The notes under the pieces are model-generated. The model worked only from the letters and a program-made list of their open reading frames with translations, had not been told where the DNA came from and searched no databases. The position numbers and the translations under genes were made by a program. From CAVYHX01 sp963768415 (GTDB lineage Bacteria > Pseudomonadota > Gammaproteobacteria > UBA9214), in the NCBI GenBank assembly GCA_963768415.1, contig CAVYHX010000036.1, positions 1-36,698 of the forward strand: DNA of 36,698 nt, in the 5' to 3' direction. This document shows, in pieces, positions 8,654 through 16,067 of the stretch (positions within the stretch are counted from its first letter, which is position 1; each line of letters begins with the position of its first letter).

Positions 8654-9237
8654 GGGGCCGCCGTGTCCCGGGGACACTGGATGTTTTCAAATTTGATCAC
8701 GCGCATGCCCGCGCGCTGGTCCTTGCCGGTAAGAAAATGGGCCTCGATGTTGAAGGATTCAGTCGTGCCGGGAAGGACCACGTTGCCGCCGACCGGCTCG
8801 TTCGGCTGCAGGTCGCGGACATCGGGGAGCTGTGTCCAGCCAAAGGTTGAACGGTTTGCCTGCGGTAATCCAATCTCATCCCACACGGTATCCCAGTAAG
8901 CTTTATCCAGGCGCGGGAGTTCCTTGTCGTTACTGCTGAACCGCCAGTTTTTCCGGTCCAGCCACAGGACCGTGCCACTCTTGTTCTTTATGTGCACGGT
9001 GACAAAACAGGTCTGGCGGATGCGCTCGATGGCGCGCGGGGGAAAGCCGCGCGCTTCGTAGAAGGCTGCCATTTGTTCCGGGGTGCGCGGTTTCAGCACG
9101 ACCAGGAAGTCCTCATTCTCGATGAACGGCCCTGTATAGGGTTTGTCGGCAGCCGCCGCGGCAGCGGGCAGCAGGAGGCTGCCGGCCGCGCAGGCAAGCA
9201 GTTGCAGTGTAAATAGAATTCGTGCGCCGATTCGCAT
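8650..9237 (-). CDS. Secreted hypothetical protein coupled to the TlpA-like gene
   Basis: From ATG 9237 the protein begins MRIGARILFTLQLLACAAG, a clear signal peptide ending near AAAAADKPYTG. The mature part, about 165 residues, contains a VVLKPRTPEQMAAFYEARGF segment and VHIKNKSGTVLWLDRKNW, which suggests a beta-rich domain. It has two cysteines far apart (CFVTV, NIQCPRD) that could be a disulfide served by the thioredoxin encoded next door. An in-frame start at 9285 would add a non-signal-like extension. The family is not recognised. Confidence 0.65.
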   Translation of the reverse strand: MRIGARILFTLQLLACAAGSLLLPAAAAAADKPYTGPFIENEDFLVVLKPRTPEQMAAFYEARGFPPRAIERIRQTCFVTVHIKNKSGTVLWLDRKNWRFSSNDKELPRLDKAYWDTVWDEIGLPQANRSTFGWTQLPDVRDLQPNEPVGGNVVLPGTTESFNIEAHFLTGKDQRAGMRVIKFENIQCPRDTAAP

Positions 9238-9308
9238 ACCATGAACCCTGGTTGATTTGCAGTGTCGATCACGACGAGTCTGCATGTATCCCGGCCGGAG
9301 AACAAGAC

Positions 9309-10304
9309 ATGCGCAATGTGGTTATTATCCTGCTGGTATTTTTTCAGGCGGGTCTGCATGCAGGAGAAATCCCTGCCAACAGCACCCTGCGCCCCGTGCA
9401 TACCTATTCCATCGTGGCGCGCGATCCCGACACCGGGCAACTCGGCGTTGCCGTACAATCGCACTGGTTTTCAGTGGGCGCGCTGGTCCCCTGGGCGGAG
9501 GCCGGCGTCGGTGCGGTGGCCACCCAGTCCTTTATCGATGTGCGTTATGGTGCGGAAGGTCTCGAACGGATGCGTGCCGGTGCCAGCGCGCAGGAGGCGC
9601 TGGATGCCCTGCTCAAGGCGGACCCGACGCCGGAAGTGCGCCAGGTCGCCCTGCTCGATGCGCGTGGCCGGATCGCCCAGTTCACGGGGAAACAGTGCAT
9701 TCAACATGCCGGGCAGTATGCCGGTGATAATTTTGCCGTGCAGGCGAATCTCATGGTCAGGGATGGCGTTCCGGAAGCGATGGCAACCGCCTACCGCGCT
9801 GCGCAAGGCAGCCTGGCGGAACGGCTGCTCGCGGCGCTGGAGGCAGCGCAGGCCATTGGCGGTGACTTGCGCGGCAAGCAGTCCGCGGCCATCCTGGTGG
9901 TGCGCGGGAAAGCGACGGGCAAGGCCTGGAAAGACCGGCTGGTCGACCTGCATATCGAGGACCATGCGACGCCACTCAAGGAGTTGCGGCGCCTGCTCAC
10001 GCTGAATACCGCTTACCACCATATGAATCTCGGTGACCATGCGCTGGAACAGAATCATGTCGATGCCGCGCTGCTGCACTACGGCAAGGCGGAGGCCCTG
10101 GCGCCGGATAACCTGGAGATGAAGTTCTGGCACGCCGTCTCGCTGGTAAATGCCGGGCGCGTGCAGGATTCCCTGCCGCTGTTTGCCGCGGTATTCGCGG
10201 CGGATGACAACTGGCGGCAACTGGTGTCACGCCTGGTGGCCGCGGGACTGCTGACGGCAGACCCGGCAGCGGTGGAAAAGATTGTGAACGTAACAGCCAA
10301 ATAA
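9309..10304 (+). CDS. Exported DUF1028 protein with C-terminal TPR-like repeats
   Basis: The start at 9309 has a GGAG site nine bases upstream. The first ~20 residues (MRNVVIILLVFFQAGLHAG) form a signal peptide. The DUF1028 core follows: TYSIVARDPDTGQLGVAVQS, then GALVPWAEAGVGAVATQSF, and continues to about residue 230 with SAAILVVRGKA. The last ~90 residues (LNLGDHALEQNHVDAALLHY region and on) look like TPR helices. DUF1028 has been compared with Ntn-hydrolase folds; its reaction is not known to me. Here the protein is apparently periplasmic. The next gene starts 13 bp later, so the pair is probably an operon. Confidence 0.82.
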   Translation: MRNVVIILLVFFQAGLHAGEIPANSTLRPVHTYSIVARDPDTGQLGVAVQSHWFSVGALVPWAEAGVGAVATQSFIDVRYGAEGLERMRAGASAQEALDALLKADPTPEVRQVALLDARGRIAQFTGKQCIQHAGQYAGDNFAVQANLMVRDGVPEAMATAYRAAQGSLAERLLAALEAAQAIGGDLRGKQSAAILVVRGKATGKAWKDRLVDLHIEDHATPLKELRRLLTLNTAYHHMNLGDHALEQNHVDAALLHYGKAEALAPDNLEMKFWHAVSLVNAGRVQDSLPLFAAVFAADDNWRQLVSRLVAAGLLTADPAAVEKIVNVTAK

Positions 10305-10317
10305 GGAGCAAGAGAAA

Positions 10318-10827
10318 ATGATAGTGTTCGGGAAAAAGAGTGTCAGAAAGTATCTGCTGGTTCTCTGTTGTGCAGTGGCACAGGCCGCGCCTGCAGTGGA
10401 TATCATACCGGCGCGGATGATGTCGCTGGACCTTGCGCGTGATATTGCGCAGGGCGCGCTGGATGCATGCCGCAAGGACGGTTTCCAGATCGCAGTCGTT
10501 GTTTCAGACCGCAGCGGTCACCCGCTGATCGTCATGCGCGACGTTTTTGCGAGCGACTATATGCGCCAGATCGCGCAGAGCAAGGCCAATGCCGTGGTCC
10601 TGTCGCACACGAGTTCCGGCGAGATGCGCCGCAACCAGGCCGACATCCTGAATGAACTGAATCATCTCCCCGGGTTACTGGTGATGCGCGGCGGTCTGCC
10701 GATCCAGGTCGCCGGTTCCATGCTCGGTGCGGTCGGTGTGAGCGGTGCGCCGGGCGGTGATCTGGACGAGGCCTGTGCCCAGAAAGGTATCGATGCCGTA
10801 CAGGAACGCCTCGATTTTGCCGACTGA
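10318..10827 (+). CDS. GlcG/HbpS-like heme-binding family protein, exported
   Basis: AAGGAG lies nine bases before ATG 10318. A short basic start and hydrophobic stretch (KYLLVLCCAVAQAAPA) form a signal peptide. The 145-residue domain follows the GlcG/HbpS (DUF336) pattern: LDLARDIAQGALDACRKDG, VVVSDRSGHPLIVMRD, QSKANAV and a GGLPIQ...GAVGVSGAPGGDLDEACA tail. HbpS binds heme outside the cell; GlcG's role is unclear. It follows the DUF1028 gene closely and precedes a cytochrome c gene, so a heme or redox role in the periplasm is a reasonable inference. Confidence 0.88.
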   Translation: MIVFGKKSVRKYLLVLCCAVAQAAPAVDIIPARMMSLDLARDIAQGALDACRKDGFQIAVVVSDRSGHPLIVMRDVFASDYMRQIAQSKANAVVLSHTSSGEMRRNQADILNELNHLPGLLVMRGGLPIQVAGSMLGAVGVSGAPGGDLDEACAQKGIDAVQERLDFAD

Positions 10828-10848
10828 GGCAAGCTGTCTTTGCCGGTA

Positions 10849-11364
10849 ATGAAGCCCCCCGGAAAGTTCGGAATGACGCTTCCCCCGCGTACTGTTTGCG
10901 GTTTACCCGTAAGCAGTCCGGGTGGTTTGTTACCTGTCCTGGCCGCACTCCTGGTGTGCGCCTGCGGCGAAAGTTCCGCGCCGCCGCCTGCCATAGTCGA
11001 CGTGAATGATCTTGCCGTTGAGTGGAACCGCACCGATAAAACCTGGCAGGTGGATGAGCTGCTCATGCTGGACAGCGGTAAAAATCTTTACCAGCGCACC
11101 TGTGCAGGTTGTCACCTGTCGACCGGCGCAGGGCAATTGACCATCGGCGCGCCTGCCCTGAAAGGCAGCGCTGTAGTTACCGGTCCGCAGGATGAACTGA
11201 TTCGGGTTGTCGTGAATGGCCGCAACACCATGCCGGCCTTCGGCGCGGCTAAAAGCAAAATAGAACTTGCCGCCATCCTGTCCTATGTGCGCAACGCCTG
11301 GGGTAATACAGCCGGTGACCTTATCAGCGTTCCCGACATGGATGCGTTGGCACCATCGCCATGA
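10849..11364 (+). CDS. Lipoprotein c-type cytochrome (single heme)
   Basis: The heme site CAGCH is clear, with a distal Met in NTMPAFG about 40 residues later. The spacing and the GAPALKGS segment between them match class I cytochrome c domains, including those at the C-terminus of some oxidase subunits II. The N-terminus has a hydrophobic stretch ending VCACGESS, which looks like a lipobox, so the protein is probably anchored in the membrane facing the periplasm. Starts: ATG 10849 chosen; TTG 10840 and ATG 10873 are alternatives in the same frame. The gene lies 21 bp after the GlcG-like gene, probably in one transcript. Confidence 0.88.
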   Translation: MKPPGKFGMTLPPRTVCGLPVSSPGGLLPVLAALLVCACGESSAPPPAIVDVNDLAVEWNRTDKTWQVDELLMLDSGKNLYQRTCAGCHLSTGAGQLTIGAPALKGSAVVTGPQDELIRVVVNGRNTMPAFGAAKSKIELAAILSYVRNAWGNTAGDLISVPDMDALAPSP

Positions 11365-11393
11365 TGTAACCCGGAAACATCCAGCCGCGCAGC

Positions 11394-11480
11394 TGCGTAG
11401 GGCGCAATAGCGCAGCGTATTGCGCCGCATGCGAAAGCTCAAGGGTGCGTAGGGCGCAATAGCGCAGCGTATTGCGCCGC
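11394..11480. repeat. Two copies of a second REP-like hairpin repeat
   Basis: The unit TGCGTAGGGCGCAATAGCGC followed by AGCGTATTGCGCCGC appears at 11394-11428 and 11446-11480 with no internal difference. Each copy folds as GGCGCAATA / TATTGCGCC around a short loop. They sit between the convergent cytochrome c and PDC-sensor genes, where they could also stabilise 3' ends or stop transcription; no T-run follows. The sequence differs from the repeats at 253-694. Confidence 0.8.
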
Positions 11481-11535
11481 CATGCTGCATTAACGCCTGG
11501 CCGCGTTGCATGTTATTCCCGGGTGCCTGTCAGCT

Positions 11536-12471
11536 TCAGAACCAGAAGCTCGTATCTTTCAGCAGGAACTCCAGATAGGGCATGTAGTGCGATCCGTCAC
11601 AGGAGAAGGTCAGACTGATCATGCCGTTGAAGAGATTGATCGAGGCCATACGCAGATAGATGGTCTTGTCGGTCAGGCGCAGCGACCGCATGGTGTCGAG
11701 GATCGCGCTGATGTCCTCCTGGGGGATCACCGCATTCTCGGGGTAGGGTCGCAAGGGGTAGACGAGGCAGATATCCGGGTCCGTCAATGCCTCGTGATCC
11801 AGAATGCGATAGCGGAATGGATCATCCTCCACCCAGATCGTCGCCTGACTGCTGGAGAAGTGGATCTGGCACTGAAAGACGCCGCGTTGCGTGAGCAGCT
11901 CCTCCAGGATGGACAACGCCTCCTCGAGGTTGGCATCCATCGGGCTCTCAACCCGGGTCTGCTGGAACAACCCGCCGCGGATGGCCGGATCCCCCTTCAC
12001 CTGCCGCCAGTAGCCCGGTTCCTCGTAGAGCTCGGAGGTCACCGGCAGGTTGCGCAGGTCGAAATCCGCGCCGAGATAACCCAGCACTCCGTGGTCCGAA
12101 TGCACGACCTGCAGGGCGGTGAGCGAGGGCCGCTGCTTGTACAGGCTGATGTAGGCATCCGAGAGCAGGAAACCCCAGGAGGGAATCGCCTCTTTCATGT
12201 AGGGGCGCTGGGAGCGGTCGCGTCCGAAATGCTCGGGCATGAGCCCGGAAGATTCCACGTTGTCGCTGATCTGGACGCCGTCCGTATCGAGAACATACAG
12301 GAACGCGCAATGGGGTATGCTCGCAAACCCCTTCAGAAGGACTTCATCCAGCCTGTCGCGGTTACCCCATACCTCCGTGCATCTCCCGGCCAAATGTTCC
12401 AGCGGCTCACGCAGGATGCGCGCAAGTTCCTCGCGTTGCACATAGATACTGTCTTTCCATGAAAGTGCCAT
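11536..12471 (-). CDS. PDC (dCache-like) sensor domain protein without an output domain
   Basis: A 311-residue protein. Residues about 60-160 carry the PDC sensor pattern: FLYVLDTDGVQISDNV, GRDRSQRPYMKEA, SDAYISLYKQRPSLTALQVV and GYLGADFDLRNLP. The rest (EEALSILEELLTQRG and the C-terminal LTFSCDGSHYMPYLEF) is not recognised. There is no transmembrane segment, kinase, GGDEF, EAL or methyl-accepting part, so this seems to be a free cytoplasmic sensor. ATG 12471 has AGGAG at seven bases and was preferred over the ATG at 12549. Partner and ligand are unknown. Confidence 0.75.
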   Translation of the reverse strand: MALSWKDSIYVQREELARILREPLEHLAGRCTEVWGNRDRLDEVLLKGFASIPHCAFLYVLDTDGVQISDNVESSGLMPEHFGRDRSQRPYMKEAIPSWGFLLSDAYISLYKQRPSLTALQVVHSDHGVLGYLGADFDLRNLPVTSELYEEPGYWRQVKGDPAIRGGLFQQTRVESPMDANLEEALSILEELLTQRGVFQCQIHFSSSQATIWVEDDPFRYRILDHEALTDPDICLVYPLRPYPENAVIPQEDISAILDTMRSLRLTDKTIYLRMASINLFNGMISLTFSCDGSHYMPYLEFLLKDTSFWF

Positions 12472-12888
12472 TACCGACTCCTGGAATATCGCCTTAGTCC
12501 CTGTGTTTCGTCCCCATTCCCCGGCGGGACGGGTTGGATAATAATCCATGAGGAATTATAGTTTCAGCTGCTTAAGACTTTATGACAGCGGACATCGTTC
12601 CCGCCTGCCGGAAGCGGTATTCCGCAATCACGCCGCAGGACGGTGCTCCTGCAGTATGCTTGGGACCACCTGGGGCGAAAAGTACGTATTCATGCTGATT
12701 ACATTTGGAAAATTCCCTGGTTGACGGGAACCGGCCCGGTGATTGACATTCAGAATTTCCAGTCTATATATATCAGTGTTAGGTGATATATACAGGGCGG
12801 GTGTAGTGTTGACATATCGTGACCTGGATCATGGCAATTCAATAACGATTAAAGGTAATAATAATTATCAATACATGAGGTATTCCAT
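12472..12888. promoter_or_regulatory. 417-bp intergenic region with a 9-bp inverted repeat (operator-like)
   Basis: This gap separates two divergent genes. The arms TATATATCA (12767-12775) and TGATATATA (12784-12792) are perfect inverted repeats with an 8-bp spacer, and the left arm lies in a longer TA run. A TTGACA hexamer is at 12809-12814, but I cannot find a convincing -10 after it. Further down, AATAATAATTATCAAT (about 12858-12873) is AT-rich and weakly resembles a Fur box. An operator is plausible, but the regulator is unknown. Confidence 0.4.
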
Positions 12889-13278
12889 ATGTTGCGCACA
12901 TCGGGATGGGTGACTGCCTTGTTGCTGGCCGCGGGCAACATGGCATATGCAGAAGACCTGGATACGCGGGTGGTCGATATCGGCACGGACCGCGATCAAT
13001 GGCAACGGTTCGACCCCCGAATGACATCTGACGATTACATGAAGATATCCCGGAATAACCTCCGCATGGCACGCCGCGCCCTGACATCCTACTCGCATGA
13101 GAGACTCACCTCATTGTGGGTTCCGGAGATGGGCATTAACGTTCTGGGCACGGCCATTGGTCTGGCAACCAGTACCGCAAGATTCCACGTAAACAAAAGC
13201 AAGACCGTGGCAGTGGAATTCGATAGCCTGGCCGAGGAGGAACGGGCATTGACTCTCAAGGTGAAGATCGACTGGTAA
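12889..13278 (+). CDS. Small secreted hypothetical protein (129 aa)
   Basis: ATG 12889 follows GAGG eight bases upstream. The first 21 residues (MLRTSGWVTALLLAAGNMAYA) are a signal peptide with an AYA/ED cleavage site. The mature part contains a WQRFDPRMTSDDYMKISRNN segment, a central hydrophobic piece (MGINVLGTAIGLATSTA) and a charged C-terminus (AEEERALTLKVKIDW) that could form beta strands. I do not recognise a family. Confidence 0.7.
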   Translation: MLRTSGWVTALLLAAGNMAYAEDLDTRVVDIGTDRDQWQRFDPRMTSDDYMKISRNNLRMARRALTSYSHERLTSLWVPEMGINVLGTAIGLATSTARFHVNKSKTVAVEFDSLAEEERALTLKVKIDW

Positions 13279-13385
13279 CTCTTTCTTTTATGGCAGCACC
13301 AGACGCAAGAAACCGGCTTAACGGATGACAACCCCGTGATTGGCTGCCTCCGGGTCGCCGTATGCTCCGCAGTTGTATGTCCGGG

Positions 13386-14159
13386 TCAGGCACGGCTGCG
13401 CTTGATCTGCTCGTAGGCCAGCTTGATCTCCTGGGTCTTTTCCGTGGCAAGTTTCATCATTTCCTCCGGCAGTCCTTTCGCGGCCAGCTTGTCCGGGTGG
13501 TGCTGGTTCATCAGCCGCCGGTAGGCCTTTTTTACCGCGGCATCACTGGCATTCCGGCTGACTCCGAGTACTTCGTAGGCGTCGGACAGGGACGATCTGC
13601 CGCTGTCCATTGCTGCGCCGGACTCGGTAAAGCTGAACAGGTGCTCGATGGCGGCACGGTCGAACCCGAGTTGTTCACCGATATGGAATAAAATTCTTTT
13701 TTCGCCGGGGTGTAAGCGGCCGTCTGCCATGGCGGTCGAGATTTGTATTTCAAGGAACATCTGCACCAGGTTGCGGCGGCGATGACATTCCTGGCGAAAC
13801 TGCGCGAGCACCGCGTGCAGCTGAAAGTCTTTATGCTTGCCGGCATTGAACAGTTTGATGGCGGCCGTGCGCTGCTCTGCGTCCAGTTGCATGCGGCCCA
13901 TGAGGGACTCGGCGGCCGAGATTTCATCTGCAGTTACCTTGCCGTCTGCCTTCGCAATGTGACCCATCACCGAGAAGGTCGCCGTGAAGAAGGCGGCCTG
14001 GACGCGTTCCTGCTGGCCGGTGCGAAATACCCCTGCTTTAGCGGAAGTCTTCAGGCCCCGGTCGAAATTTCGCCCCAGTGCTGCACCCAGCAGTGCGCCC
14101 AGCGGTCCGCCGAACATGTAACCGAAAGTTCCGCCAAGCAGTGTGCCCCACCAGGCCAT
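13386..14159 (-). CDS. djlA: DjlA, membrane-anchored J-domain co-chaperone
   Basis: The 257-residue protein has the DjlA order: a short Gly-rich N-terminal membrane segment (MFGGPLGALLGAALG), a central TerB/DjlA-N helical domain (MGHIAKADGKVTADEISAAE and MADGRLHPGEK), and a C-terminal J domain with HPD at residues 221-223. DjlA-type proteins work with DnaK at the inner membrane and have been linked to envelope-stress signalling. The GAGG site is ten bases before the ATG. It is a single-gene unit. Confidence 0.93.
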   Translation of the reverse strand: MAWWGTLLGGTFGYMFGGPLGALLGAALGRNFDRGLKTSAKAGVFRTGQQERVQAAFFTATFSVMGHIAKADGKVTADEISAAESLMGRMQLDAEQRTAAIKLFNAGKHKDFQLHAVLAQFRQECHRRRNLVQMFLEIQISTAMADGRLHPGEKRILFHIGEQLGFDRAAIEHLFSFTESGAAMDSGRSSLSDAYEVLGVSRNASDAAVKKAYRRLMNQHHPDKLAAKGLPEEMMKLATEKTQEIKLAYEQIKRSRA

Positions 14160-14393
14160 GTATGTGGTTTCCTCGTGCCGATCGATCCGGCAGGTAGTTT
14201 ACACGTAACTATGCATTGGCATGCAGGGTCATGCAGGAAAATAGCCCGGAGTGGGCTGACTGCGCTGACTAAACCGGAGATCCATGCAATACCGCAGCTC
14301 TCAGGGCGCAGTTTTGTTGTTGCGGAAGGTCTGGCGAAGCCTTGCTGTAATCGTCAGTGCGAGTGGAGCGTGGCAATGACAGCAATGTTCCGG

Positions 14394-15449
14394 TTAATCA
14401 GAGCCCCCCTGGTTTTGGCGGCAGGTCAGCACCAGCTTGCCGACCGTCTGACCGGATTCCAGATCACGGTGCGCCGCGGCGACAGCTTCCATGGGGTAGG
14501 TGGTCACCGCGGGCGGGCGCAGCGCACCTTCATTGACCCACTGGGTGAGTTGCTGCAGTCCGTCCGTCATGATGGCGGTTTTATCAAATAAAAAACTGAG
14601 ATTGAAACCCATGACACTGTGGTTGCGCGTGGTCAGGTCGAACGGGCTGAAGCGCGGGGTGCGCAGGTAATCGAAGGCAAGTTTGAGCTTGCCGGGCAGG
14701 CCACCGTGTTGCGGCAACATGCTGTGGAAGCCATAGATGACCAGTTTGCCGGCAGGCGCCAGGTGGCGGTAGCTTTTTTCCAGGGTTGACACGCCATTGG
14801 CGTCGAGGACGACATCATAACCCTGCGGTGCCTGTTGTTCCGCCGCCAGCCAGAGATCATGGGTTGACTTGTCGATGACGGCATCCGCACCCAGCTGCCG
14901 GACGGTGTCGACCTTGTGCGCGGCGCCGACGATACCTGTCACCCGGCAGTCAGCGAGTTTGCCGAGTTTGACCAGCATGCTGCCGACGCCGCCGGCGGCG
15001 GAATGCACCAGCAGCGAGGCGCCCGCGCGGATGTGCGCGAGTTCGAACAGGGCATACCAGGCGGTCAGTGCGACGGCGGGAAAGCCGGCCGCCTCTTCAA
15101 AGGAAAGTTGTCCTGGAATAGCGAATACCTGTTCGCGCCGGACGACGACCTGTGTTGCATAGCCGTTGAAGCGCGTCACGGCCATGACCGCGGTGCCGAC
15201 GGCCAGGTCGGTCACCCCGGGTCCCGTGGTGCTGACGGCACCGGATACCTCGAAGCCCGGTGTAATGGGGTAACCGACATAGTGTTTCGCCGAGGCGTAC
15301 AGGCCCATGCGCGTGACACAATCGGCGTAATTGACGCCGCTGGCCACGACATCGATCAGGACTTCACCCGGGCCGGGTACCAGGTCGGGATGCTCCTCGA
15401 GCACCAGACGGTCATAGCGGCCCGGTTTGTGGATGACAATTCTTTTCAC
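14394..15449 (-). CDS. Zinc-free MDR oxidoreductase (quinone oxidoreductase / VAT-1-like)
   Basis: A medium-chain dehydrogenase/reductase of about 350 residues. The N-terminal catalytic half has VVASGVNYADCVTRMGLY and GYPITPGFEVSG. The nucleotide-binding half has HSAAGGVGSMLVKLGK, a Rossmann turn of NADPH-dependent quinone oxidoreductases, and GYDVVLDANGVSTL. The catalytic and structural zinc ligands of alcohol dehydrogenases are absent, so it is the quinone-oxidoreductase type. I prefer GTG 15449, which overlaps the TGA of the upstream desaturase remnant as GTGA and gives the family start MKRIVIHKPG; a TTG at 15467 would add six residues. The substrate is unknown. Confidence 0.85.
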   Translation of the reverse strand: MKRIVIHKPGRYDRLVLEEHPDLVPGPGEVLIDVVASGVNYADCVTRMGLYASAKHYVGYPITPGFEVSGAVSTTGPGVTDLAVGTAVMAVTRFNGYATQVVVRREQVFAIPGQLSFEEAAGFPAVALTAWYALFELAHIRAGASLLVHSAAGGVGSMLVKLGKLADCRVTGIVGAAHKVDTVRQLGADAVIDKSTHDLWLAAEQQAPQGYDVVLDANGVSTLEKSYRHLAPAGKLVIYGFHSMLPQHGGLPGKLKLAFDYLRTPRFSPFDLTTRNHSVMGFNLSFLFDKTAIMTDGLQQLTQWVNEGALRPPAVTTYPMEAVAAAHRDLESGQTVGKLVLTCRQNQGGSD

Positions 15450-15850
15450 GCCTGCATGCTTCGGCAACCCGTCAGGTCAACCGGTACCGGCTGTTTGCCG
15501 TGTGCCTGTCCATGGCGTCGATAGTAGCAGTTCCGGTGTGTCCGGTATTGACAGTACGCGGGAAGGGATGCAACTGGCATTGCAGCACCCGGTGCACCGG
15601 GGTGAAAGCTGTCGGGTGCAATAACGCCGACCGCGCGCGGGCCGTTGTCCGCTGCGGGGATGAAGGTGCCGAACAGCTGCTCCCAAAGCGGCAGCGCGCT
15701 GACCAGCGAGGTACCGAGCATGTCCAGAAAATGGATGGTATTGGTGTTCACCAGGTTGACCTTGTCCGGCGAGTGATGGATGCCATGGATCTTCCATAGC
15801 CAGCCAACGCGGTGCCCCGGCCGATGCGCCCGGTAGCAAAAAACTTACTG
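15446..15850 (-). pseudogene. Decayed sterol desaturase / fatty-acid hydroxylase family gene
   Basis: The frame ending at 15446 reads HRPGHRVGWLWKIHGIHHS, with two histidine clusters (HxxxH, then HGIHH) typical of the membrane di-iron sterol desaturase / fatty acid hydroxylase superfamily. It continues NLVNTNTIHFLDMLGTSL. Upstream the frame hits TAA about 20 bp before the first His cluster, and the N-terminal membrane helices and start codon are missing. The C-terminal part after IPAADNGPRAVGV is short and unusual. An undetected indel near 15845 could reopen part of the frame, but the length shortage remains. It overlaps the MDR gene by GTGA, so the two were probably one operon. Confidence 0.6.
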
Positions 15851-15996
15851 GTGACGATTGCCTGTGGCGCTGCCAGCTGCAACGGGTAGGCGAGATAGGG
15901 CAGGATACCGCCAGCTACTGCCGGAGTAGCATAATATATTGTATTAAAATATATATTTATGGTAATCCTGCGGTTTGACGGGATCTGCGTGACTAA

Positions 15997-16036
15997 ATGT
16001 TTACAGTGCAAACATGGATGTTGACGCTGTCAACAT
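15997..16036. promoter_or_regulatory. Two tandem 19-bp palindromes, probable TetR operators
   Basis: Site 1, 15997-16015, is ATGTTTACAGTGCAAACAT (seven of eight outer pairs match). Site 2, 16018-16036, is ATGTTGACGCTGTCAACAT (perfect eight-base arms, three-base centre). Their centres are 21 bp apart, close to two helical turns, so both lie on one DNA face. They are just upstream of the TetR gene and in the interval shared with the divergent desaturase/MDR genes. Binding by the adjacent TetR protein is inferred. Confidence 0.75.
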
Positions 16037-16067
16037 AAAGTCCTATCGTAGGGGTCATGAAGGGCCG

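Noticed and set aside
15975..16000. A TTGACG -35 element for the TetR gene
   Set aside because: I could not pair it with a convincing -10 at normal spacing.
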